From assembly GCA_032230565.1 (NCBI GenBank), contig JAVXWL010000228.1, positions 1 through 8,350 on the forward strand: a DNA stretch of 8,350 nucleotides, given 5' to 3'. This document shows, piece after piece, positions 1 through 5,390 of the stretch. Both the position numbers and the translations under genes were made by a program. Numbering within the stretch: position 1 is the first letter of the stretch; each line of letters begins with the position of its first letter. Under the pieces are notes generated by a model. That model worked only from the letters and a program-made list of their open reading frames with translations. It ran no database searches and was not told the DNA's origin. This stretch comes from GCA-003244245 sp032230565 (GTDB lineage: Bacteria > Actinomycetota > Actinomycetes > Mycobacteriales > Pseudonocardiaceae).

Positions 1-1044
1 CAGGTCGTGCTCGCCCAGCGCCTGCTGTCCGGGAACCCACCCGATGTGTGGCAGACCTTCCCCGGCGGAGCGCTGCGAGCATACGTCGATCAAGGCCAGG
101 TCGCCGACCTCAGCGACCTGTACGGCCGGGGCGGGCTGGCGGCGGTCCTGCCGGAGGTCATCCGCGACGGGCTTACTGTCGAGGGCAAGCAGTACGGGGT
201 ACCGACCAGCGCCCACCGCGGCAACATGCTGTTTTACAACACGGCCCTGCTGGCGAAGGCCGGCGTGACCCAGCCGGGAGCCGGCTACCTGCCCCCGACC
301 TTCCTCGATGACTTGGCGAAGCTGGACAAAGCCGGCATCACGCCATTGTGCCTGGGAGCCAAGGATCCGTTCACCACCACCGCGCTGTTCGAGAACACCC
401 TGTTGAGCGTGGTCGGCGCCGATGGGTGGCGGCGGATCGCCGAGGATCGATTCCACTGGGACTCCGACTCCGTAGCCGAGGCGCTGCGCCGGTTCGGGCA
501 GATCCTGGACTACGCCGATCCCCAGGCGGCGGCGCTGACGTGGGACGCGGCCACCAAGAAGCTTGCGAACGGCGAGTGCGCCTTCGAGACCCTCAACGAC
601 TCCGCCTTCGGGGAGCTGCTCAGCGCCGGGGCGGTCGACGGCAAGACCTTCGGCGAGGTGCCCTATCCCGGCACCGAAGGGACATACGTCGCCGTGGTCG
701 ACACCTTCGTACAAGCCCGCCAATCCGGTAACGCCCGCAAGGCATCCGAATTCCTCGCCGTCCTCGATTCGCCGGACACGCAACTCGCCTTCAGCAAAGC
801 CAAGGGCTCGGTGCCGATCCGGACCGACGTCGACGTCTCGTCGCTGACGCCCTACCAGCAATCGGCCGCGAAGGCGCTGCGGAGTGGCAGGGTGCTGTGG
901 TCGATCGTGCACGGAGAGGCAATGAGCCCCCAGTTCCAACAAGGCTTCTACGATGCGGTGGCCACCTACGTCCGCAGCCGCGACGCCAAAGCATTCCGCA
1001 CCACCCTCACCGACGCCATGCGTCGCCAGGCCCCGCCCAAGTAG
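1..1044 (+). CDS. ABC transporter extracellular solute-binding protein, sugar type (5' end missing)
   Basis: This is the C-terminal 347 residues of a family 1 (UgpB/MalE-like) solute-binding protein, the extracytoplasmic receptor that hands a sugar or related solute to a membrane permease. The frame is open from base 1, so the true start and signal peptide lie upstream; the GTG at 7 is only an internal Val codon. Visible family traits are PPDVWQTFPGG followed by a YVDQGQVADLSDLY stretch, then EGKQYGVPTSAHRGNMLFYNTALLAKAG, written here as two blocks: a GK-YGVP block and an N-LFYN-ALL-KAG block. Near the C-terminus lie a KASEFLAVLDS segment and a SVPIRTDVD segment, also typical of the family. 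Complete members have about 420 residues, so roughly 70 to 80 are missing. No permease gene follows; the partners must be upstream or elsewhere. The substrate cannot be read from sequence. Family assignment is firm. Confidence 0.9.
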   Translation, partial: QVVLAQRLLSGNPPDVWQTFPGGALRAYVDQGQVADLSDLYGRGGLAAVLPEVIRDGLTVEGKQYGVPTSAHRGNMLFYNTALLAKAGVTQPGAGYLPPTFLDDLAKLDKAGITPLCLGAKDPFTTTALFENTLLSVVGADGWRRIAEDRFHWDSDSVAEALRRFGQILDYADPQAAALTWDAATKKLANGECAFETLNDSAFGELLSAGAVDGKTFGEVPYPGTEGTYVAVVDTFVQARQSGNARKASEFLAVLDSPDTQLAFSKAKGSVPIRTDVDVSSLTPYQQSAAKALRSGRVLWSIVHGEAMSPQFQQGFYDAVATYVRSRDAKAFRTTLTDAMRRQAPPK

Positions 1045-1054
1045 GGCGACTCCT

Positions 1055-1084
1055 ACGCTCGACCCATACCGTCCATTCGAGCGT
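1055..1084 (+). terminator. Possible transcription terminator hairpin
   Basis: A perfect 8-base inverted repeat, ACGCTCGA at 1055-1062 and TCGAGCGT at 1077-1084, encloses a 14-base loop. It begins 10 bases after the solute-binding protein stop and lies before the next gene. No T-run follows, which is common in actinomycetes, so a terminator role is inferred only from position and symmetry. The long loop weakens the case. Confidence 0.4.
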
Positions 1085-1160
1085 GCGGTGTCGTCGCGGG
1101 CGCGGTCGGCCGGTCTAGCTACCATGACCCCCGCTGAGGAACGGAGAAGCGTGGATCGCT

Positions 1161-1889
1161 ATGCGCCGTAGCACGAAGGTCGCTCTCACCGTCGCGGTCG
1201 CCGTGATTCTCGGCGTCACCGGCTGCAGTGGGTCTAAGGCATCGTTGGGTCGCGAAGCCACGGTCGTGCCGGCTGGCGTCCCGGCTCCAGATCCGCCTGC
1301 GCTGTTCCGCGATCCACCTGCTCGGCCGCCCGATCCCCCTGCTTTACCCCACGAGTTCGTCGCGCCCGCCGCACCAATCGGGTTTGAGATGTCCGGTCCG
1401 GCGTTCGACGTCAAGGCCAACGTCTGCCAGATGAGCTACGTCCGACCGCTCGATCCGCCTGGCGAGCAGAAGCACACGGTGTGCTGGGTGCGTAAGGGCT
1501 TCGGCGTCGCACCCGGTAGCGACTCCGGCGGCACGAGCTACATCCTTGGCCACGCGTGGGCGAAGACGCCGCTGGTCTTCAACCCGTTGTCCGAACTCGC
1601 GATGCAGGAAGTCACCGGGCAAAACCCCGAGATGCAAAGCGGCGTCCGAACGTTCCCGATAAAGGCGATTAACGGGTATAACATCGTGCTGCGCACTCCG
1701 ACTGGTGCCCTCACTTATACGGTCACACGCGCGTTCGCCGTCTCTAAATCACACGCTGGAGACGTGAAGTCTCTCATGGCCAACACCCCGAACCGAGTGG
1801 TCCTTATCACCTGCGGCGTCAAAGGTGGCGTCGACGTCGATTACAATGTCATTGTAGACGCCTACCTCACGTCCTCGACGGCAGGATGA
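1161..1889 (+). CDS. Sortase-like (class E/F type) lipoprotein, probably lacking the catalytic Arg
   Basis: This is a 242-residue exported protein. Residues 1-22 form a lipoprotein signal: MRRSTK, a hydrophobic core, then a lipobox VTGC with Cys22 as the lipidation site. Residues 38-63 are a Pro-rich tether with DPPA-like units. From about residue 74 the pattern is that of an actinobacterial class F or E sortase: VCWVRKGF-APGS, then TSYILGHAWA (His131), an F-PLSEL strand, YTVTR, and the TLxTC-like motif VVLITC (Cys218). Sortases join sorting-signal proteins to the cell wall using His, Cys and Arg. Here the segment after Cys218, ending DYNVIVDAYL, has no Arg at the expected place, so activity is doubtful. 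Cys89 and Cys108 could form a disulfide. ATG 1161 is chosen because it gives a full lipoprotein signal; GGAG at 1143-1146 is a rather distant ribosome site. The fold call is good; the enzymatic role is open. Confidence 0.8.
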   Translation: MRRSTKVALTVAVAVILGVTGCSGSKASLGREATVVPAGVPAPDPPALFRDPPARPPDPPALPHEFVAPAAPIGFEMSGPAFDVKANVCQMSYVRPLDPPGEQKHTVCWVRKGFGVAPGSDSGGTSYILGHAWAKTPLVFNPLSELAMQEVTGQNPEMQSGVRTFPIKAINGYNIVLRTPTGALTYTVTRAFAVSKSHAGDVKSLMANTPNRVVLITCGVKGGVDVDYNVIVDAYLTSSTAG

Positions 1890-2068
1890 AAGCCAGGTGG
1901 GTGGATACCGATAGGCGTGCCGGGGTGCGATCCCGCTCGCTGGATTGTGTCGGCCTCTGCCGCCAACGCCGCTGTGCTGTGCCGCTGGGCGATGCGCAGC
2001 AGGGCAAGGAGGGCGATGACGAGCATTCCGTAGATGGTGAGCAGCTCGGAACCTACCGCCAACGTCAC
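1862..2068 (-). CDS. Doubtful small membrane-type ORF
   Basis: This is a GTG-started ORF of 68 codons with an in-frame TAG two codons upstream of the start. The first 30 residues read as one hydrophobic segment (ELLTIYGMLVIALLALL) followed by basic and Ala-rich residues, and the third positions there are mostly G or C, as in real actinomycete genes. The C-terminal half is unstructured and rich in Pro, Gly and His. It runs antisense to the last 28 bases of the sortase-like gene. There is no good ribosome site. It may be a genuine one-helix protein, a remnant, or a chance frame; I do not recognise a family. Confidence 0.25.
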   Translation of the reverse strand: MTLAVGSELLTIYGMLVIALLALLRIAQRHSTAALAAEADTIQRAGSHPGTPIGIHPPGFHPAVEDVR

Positions 2069-2075
2069 CCGCTAG

Positions 2076-2338
2076 ACCTACATCGACGGCGACGGTAGAT
2101 ACATCGTTACCTTCACCCGCTCGTGGCGGAATCGCGCATTCGCCGAACTAAACACTTGCGGCGCAGGTGATCGCGCGGCTGGCGGCCAAGCAGCGCGAGG
2201 CGCGCAGCGCGGTGTGGTGCTGGTCGTGTCGCAACACTGGCTGGACAACGGCGTCTTCGCCGTCGACGCGCTGGAGTGCAGGTGCTAGCCGCACTCACGG
2301 CGCAGCCGGTCGACGATCTGGGTCGCTTGGGATACTAA
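2076..2338 (+). pseudogene. Possible decayed coding remnant split over three frames
   Basis: The 464 bases between the sortase-like gene and the marR-like gene hold no convincing intact gene. Protein-like stretches appear in successive frames. One frame (2076 on) gives YIDGDGRYIVTFTRSW and later VVLVVSQHWLDNGVFAVDAL, ending at TAG 2286-2288. A second frame near 2150-2215 gives AAQVIARLAAKQREARSAV. A third gives VLAALTAQPVDDLGRLGY, ending at TAA 2336-2338. Each has G/C-rich third positions, unlike non-coding DNA. The first stretch follows an in-frame TAG at 2073-2075. This fits a broken gene with frame shifts, but no family is recognised and chance open frames in GC-rich DNA are possible. Confidence 0.3.
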
Positions 2339-2366
2339 TTAGCTCTGGTTCAGATGTATGTTAGTA
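2327..2366 (+). promoter_or_regulatory. Likely promoter/operator region of the marR-ABC operon
   Basis: An A/T-rich island in GC-rich surroundings lies just before and over the start of the MarR gene. It contains the perfect palindrome CTAATTAG (2335-2342) and a wider inverted pair, TACTAA at 2333-2338 with TTAGTA at 2361-2366. GATACT at 2331-2336 is a fair -10 candidate. MarR proteins commonly bind A/T-rich palindromes at their own promoter, so self-repression is the natural inference. The exact promoter elements are not certain. Confidence 0.4.
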
Positions 2367-2839
2367 GTGTGACTAGCCTTGACTCGCTCGATTCGACGGT
2401 GCTGGCTGATGAGCTGATGACGACCGTGGTTGCGCTGCGGCGTCTGGTGCGCCGCAGGGTGCGATCGGTAGTGCCCGGGCCACCGTTGCGGGGCGCCCAT
2501 CTGGAGCTGCTGGGGGTAATCGAGCAGCAGCCGGGTATCGGGATCGCGCCGGCAGCGCGTGTCCTACACCTGGCGGCTAACACGGTGAGCACCTTGGTCG
2601 ACCAGCTTATTGACCTGGGGATGCTGCTACGCGATACCGACCCGGACGATCGTCGCGCCGCGCGGTTGTGGCTGACTGAGGAGTCGACACAGCGATTAGC
2701 GGCGGGGCATCAGGTCCGCGCCGAGGTCATGGCGGGCGTTGTGACCGAACTGCCGGTTGCCGATCGCGAGGCTCTCGCGGCGGCGTTGCCTGCGCTGCGC
2801 GCCCTGGTGACGGCTCTTGACGCGGAGGAGGGGCGATGA
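2354..2839 (+). CDS. MarR-family transcriptional regulator
   Basis: This is a 161-residue winged-helix regulator of usual MarR length. Residues about 15-40 form the N-terminal dimerisation helix (LADELMTTVVALRRLVRRR). The helix-turn-helix spans about 62-92 (IAPAARVLHLAANTVSTLVDQL). The wing carries the family hallmark DPDDRRAARLWLT at 96-108, with a closing dimerisation helix after 115. MarR proteins usually repress neighbouring efflux or detoxification genes and release DNA on binding a small ligand. The gene overlaps the next by 4 bases (ATGA), so it heads the exporter operon and probably controls it. No Shine-Dalgarno sequence precedes ATG 2354. The in-frame GTG at 2369 is an alternative start, also without a ribosome site, so a leaderless transcript is possible. 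Family call is secure; the ligand is unknown. Confidence 0.92.
   Translation: MYVSSVTSLDSLDSTVLADELMTTVVALRRLVRRRVRSVVPGPPLRGAHLELLGVIEQQPGIGIAPAARVLHLAANTVSTLVDQLIDLGMLLRDTDPDDRRAARLWLTEESTQRLAAGHQVRAEVMAGVVTELPVADREALAAALPALRALVTALDAEEGR
2824..2833 (+). promoter_or_regulatory. Strong ribosome binding site inside the marR 3' end
   Basis: GGAGGAGGGG lies within the last codons of the MarR gene, with the GGAGG core 7 bases before ATG 2836. It fixes that start and, with the ATGA overlap, points to translational coupling. Confidence 0.8.
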
Positions 2840-3693
2840 CCGTGCCGCTTGCGGTAGGGAGTACCGGCGTGGTCGCTGCGGGTGGTGCCGGAGTACCTGC
2901 TGTACGTGGTATCGGCATCCGCCACCGTTTCGGCGACACCATCGCGGTGGACGGGATTGATCTGGAAGTCCCGGCGGGGACGGTGTTCGGGCTGCTGGGA
3001 CCCAACGGTGCCGGCAAGACGACCACGATTCGCATGATCACGACGTTGCTGCCGGCGCCAGTCGGGACGATCGAAGTCTTTGGGGTGGACGTGGCCCGCC
3101 ACAAGCTAGCGGTGCGCCGGTCGATCGGCTATGTACCGCAGCAGCTGTCGGCTGACTCCGCGCTGACCGGGCGGCAGAACGTGGCGCTGTTCGCCCGTCT
3201 GTTTGACCTACCCCGCGCGCGGCGCCGCGAGGTTGTCGACGTCTCGCTGGAGTCGGTCGGTTTGGCCGACGTCGCCGATCGCATCGCGGGTACCTACTCC
3301 GGCGGCATGATCCGCCGGCTGGAGCTGGCCCAGGCGCTGGTCAACGCGCCACGGCTGCTGGTGCTCGACGAGCCGACGATCGGCCTGGACCCGATCGGCC
3401 GGGCCGATGTGTGGGAACGCATCACCGACGTCCGCGCGAGCACCGGAATGACCGTGCTGGTCACCACCCACTACATGGACGAGGCCGACCAGCACTGCGA
3501 CCAGATCGCCCTGATGCACCGGGGCCGGATCCGCGCGCTGGGCACCCCAGCCGAACTCAAAGCTCACGTCGGCCCGGACGCCACGCTTGACGAGGTGTTC
3601 CGCACCGCCACCGGAGACGAACTTGCCAGCAACACCGGGGAAAGGATGCGCGATGTCCGCACAACTCGCCGGACCGCTCGCCGGCTCGGGTAA
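2836..3693 (+). CDS. ABC transporter ATP-binding protein, DrrA-like drug exporter type
   Basis: This 285-residue cytoplasmic ATPase powers an ABC-2 exporter. In order it shows Walker A GPNGAGKTT (55-63), Q-loop YVPQQ (99-103), signature YSGGMIRR (154-161), Walker B LLVLDEPT (174-181) with catalytic Glu179, D-loop GLD (183-185), and the switch His212 in TTHYMDEAD. All catalytic elements are intact. The tail TLDEVFRTATGD is typical of the DrrA/CcmA-like multidrug subfamily. The first 22 residues are a Gly/Ala/Val-rich extension ahead of the usual fold. Its start overlaps the MarR stop by 4 bases, and its last 41 bases overlap the permease gene, so the three genes are co-translated. The exporter class is well supported; the exact substrate (antibiotic, lipid or other) is not visible. 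Confidence 0.95.
   Translation: MTVPLAVGSTGVVAAGGAGVPAVRGIGIRHRFGDTIAVDGIDLEVPAGTVFGLLGPNGAGKTTTIRMITTLLPAPVGTIEVFGVDVARHKLAVRRSIGYVPQQLSADSALTGRQNVALFARLFDLPRARRREVVDVSLESVGLADVADRIAGTYSGGMIRRLELAQALVNAPRLLVLDEPTIGLDPIGRADVWERITDVRASTGMTVLVTTHYMDEADQHCDQIALMHRGRIRALGTPAELKAHVGPDATLDEVFRTATGDELASNTGERMRDVRTTRRTARRLG
3637..3645 (+). promoter_or_regulatory. Ribosome binding site deciding the permease start
   Basis: GGGGAAAGG ends 7 bases before ATG 3653. It favours that codon over the longer in-frame ATG at 3587, which would add 22 polar residues unlike permease N-termini and has no such site. Confidence 0.7.
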
Positions 3694-4474
3694 CTCGGCC
3701 CAGATCAGCCTGCCACGCCTGGTCGCCTCCCGAATTGCCACCATGTGCCTGGTCGAACTGCAAAAGCTGCGCCACGACCACACCGAGCTGATCACCCGCG
3801 CGATCCAGCCGGCGCTGTGGTTGCTGGTCTTCGGCGAGACCTTCACCCGGTTGCGGGCCATCCCGACCGGCAACGTCCCGTACCTCGACTACCTCGCGCC
3901 CGGCATCCTGGCCCAGTCGGCGCTGTTCGTCGCGATTTTCTACGGCATCCAGGTCATCTGGGAACGCGACGCCGGAGTGCTGACCAAACTGCTCGTCACC
4001 CCCACCCCCCGGATCGCCCTGGTCACCGGCAAGGCTTTCGCCGCCGCGGTACGAGCCCTGGCGCAAGCCCTGGTCGTGCTGGCCCTGGCAGCTCTGCTGG
4101 GCGTGGGGCTAACCGACAACCCGCTGAAGCTGCTGGCGATGGTAGCCGCGGTGATCCTCGGTTCAACCTTCTTTTGCTGCCTGTCGATCACGATCGCCGG
4201 ACTGGTACTCACCCACGACCGGCTGATGGGCATCGGACAGGCAATCACCATGCCACTGTTCTTCGGCTCCAGCGCCTTATACCCAGTGGACGTCATGCCC
4301 GGCTGGCTGCAAGCGTTCAACCGAATTAACCCGCTCGGCTACGAAGTTGACGCGCTACGAGGACTACTCATCGGCGTTCCCGCCCAGCTCGGGCTGGACT
4401 TCGGCGTCCTAATCCTCTCCTCTGCGATCATGATCAGCATCGCCTCCGCCCTGCTCGCCCGGCTGGCCCGTTGA
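3653..4474 (+). CDS. ABC-2 type transporter permease, DrrB-like
   Basis: This 273-residue integral membrane subunit pairs with the preceding ATPase. A cytoplasmic N-terminus with LVELQKLRHDHTELITR precedes about six hydrophobic segments: near 50-65, 83-102, 128-150, 156-186, 193-212 and 246-268. Family hallmarks are YLDYLAPGILAQSALF at 78-92, the coupling-loop motif WERDAGVLTKLLVTPTPR at 103-120, and the FGSSALYPVDVMPGWLQ and NPLGYEVDALRGLLIG stretches of ABC-2 (DrrB) permeases. Typical members have 250 to 290 residues, so it is complete. The start overlaps the ATPase gene by 41 bases. With one ATPase and one permease gene, the working exporter would be a dimer of each. MarR control and the DrrB-like motifs suggest efflux of a hydrophobic toxic compound; the substrate is inferred, not seen. 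Confidence 0.93.
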   Translation: MSAQLAGPLAGSGNSAQISLPRLVASRIATMCLVELQKLRHDHTELITRAIQPALWLLVFGETFTRLRAIPTGNVPYLDYLAPGILAQSALFVAIFYGIQVIWERDAGVLTKLLVTPTPRIALVTGKAFAAAVRALAQALVVLALAALLGVGLTDNPLKLLAMVAAVILGSTFFCCLSITIAGLVLTHDRLMGIGQAITMPLFFGSSALYPVDVMPGWLQAFNRINPLGYEVDALRGLLIGVPAQLGLDFGVLILSSAIMISIASALLARLAR

Positions 4475-4769
4475 TCGCCAAGCCGACGGTGAGCATGAAC
4501 GCTTTTGGAGGATCCGTTCGAGCGTGCAGCTATAACCTGAATCGTGCCTCTCAGTCACGTTTGTGGATGCACCGGCTTGCATGGTGGGGTTAACTTCCGC
4601 GATCGGCTGATCCCGATTCAGGCCAACATCCCAAGCTGGTGAAGGACTCTCGAAGGCCACGGGCTCGTGATATTTCCCCAATGCGCAATTCCCATACCGT
4701 TTCTACGACACCCTCGACCAGCTGATAGGGTCTCCCGGTCCTGCGCCCCACTGAAAGGTAGATACCAAC
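4475..4769. other. Intergenic region with no supported gene
   Basis: These 295 bases separate the exporter operon from the hypothetical gene. Composition is more A/T-rich than the operon. I see a good -10-like TATAAC at 4531-4536 without a clear -35, a small stem ATGCA/TGCAT around 4568-4583, and GAAAGG at 4753-4758, the probable ribosome site of the next gene. A minus-strand ORF across 4409-4681 has no recognisable protein. No strong terminator hairpin or tRNA is present. Confidence 0.5.
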
Positions 4770-5324
4770 ATGGCTCAGCGCCTGGTCCGCTTTTCCGATC
4801 CGACCAATAAAATCATTCAAGACGATGAGGTAGTGCGCATCGTCATCGAACAGCATCCAGCTCTTCGAAACGGGCCGGTGGAGCTCGAAGCTGCTGCTGA
4901 CGAGGTTGACGCGATCCGGACGAGCGCGCTGAACGTTGTCAGCCTCAAGCTCTACCCTGGCGATGGATCCATTCCCAAAACGGTCACCATGGAGATCGGA
5001 GCGTTCAACAAGCTCGCGGGCGACAGGGAAATGGCAGACGTTCTTCGTGAAGCGCAACCAGCCTACCCACCCCGTAGGACAACCAAACCGACCGCAGCAT
5101 CGACAGCAGACAAGCTGGACTACGCATCTTTAGAGCATGCCGGCAAGCCCCATCGCGGCAAGACTACAGACGCCGAGAAAGAGGTCGTCAGAAACAATCT
5201 CGATAAGATCAACGAACGGCTGGAGCGAGACGGACTGCGAACTATCCGGCTAGATGAAGCCGAGATGGTGACTCGTTACGGACTTGAAGATCTAGCGAAA
5301 GAAGCGAGAGACCTTCTGCAGTAG
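4770..5324 (+). CDS. Hypothetical protein, two-part hydrophilic architecture
   Basis: I do not recognise this 184-residue protein. It has no signal peptide or membrane segment and is probably cytoplasmic. Residues 1-93 look like a compact alpha/beta domain: LVRFSDPTNKI, a VVRIVIEQ strand, a VVSLKLYPGDG strand and a VTMEIGAFNKL strand-helix. Residues 94-115 are a Pro/Thr/Lys-rich linker. Residues 116-184 are strongly helical and charged, with HAGKPHRGKTTDAEKEVV, KINERLERDGLRTI and VTRYGLEDLAKEARDLL. The linker and basic patch recall small DNA-associated proteins, but that is only an impression. ATG 4770 is preceded by GAAAGG at 4753-4758, spacing 11. Codon third positions are clearly less G/C-rich than in the exporter operon. 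It converges with the oxidase gene, leaving 66 bases between stops. The even composition and full-length frame make a real gene likely. Confidence 0.75.
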   Translation: MAQRLVRFSDPTNKIIQDDEVVRIVIEQHPALRNGPVELEAAADEVDAIRTSALNVVSLKLYPGDGSIPKTVTMEIGAFNKLAGDREMADVLREAQPAYPPRRTTKPTAASTADKLDYASLEHAGKPHRGKTTDAEKEVVRNNLDKINERLERDGLRTIRLDEAEMVTRYGLEDLAKEARDLLQ

Positions 5325-5390
5325 GTTCCCTTGGTTCCAGGTCGCAGTCCGAGCATACCAACCAGCCTCGCGGTTTGCTCATGCGTTACG

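Noticed and set aside
3587..3652. Longer N-terminus for the permease starting at ATG 3587
   Set aside because: It adds 22 Pro/Thr/Cys residues overlapping the ATPase C-terminus and lacks a ribosome site, whereas ATG 3653 has GGGGAAAGG at ideal spacing.
2710..3873. Long minus-strand open frames opposite the MarR, ATPase and permease genes
   Set aside because: They are antisense shadows produced by the G/C codon bias of well-identified genes, and their translations are low-complexity Arg/Pro/Ala-rich with no family features.
4505..4530. tRNA-like GTTCGA sequence (T-arm resemblance)
   Set aside because: No anticodon arm, acceptor stem or correctly spaced D-arm could be formed around it.
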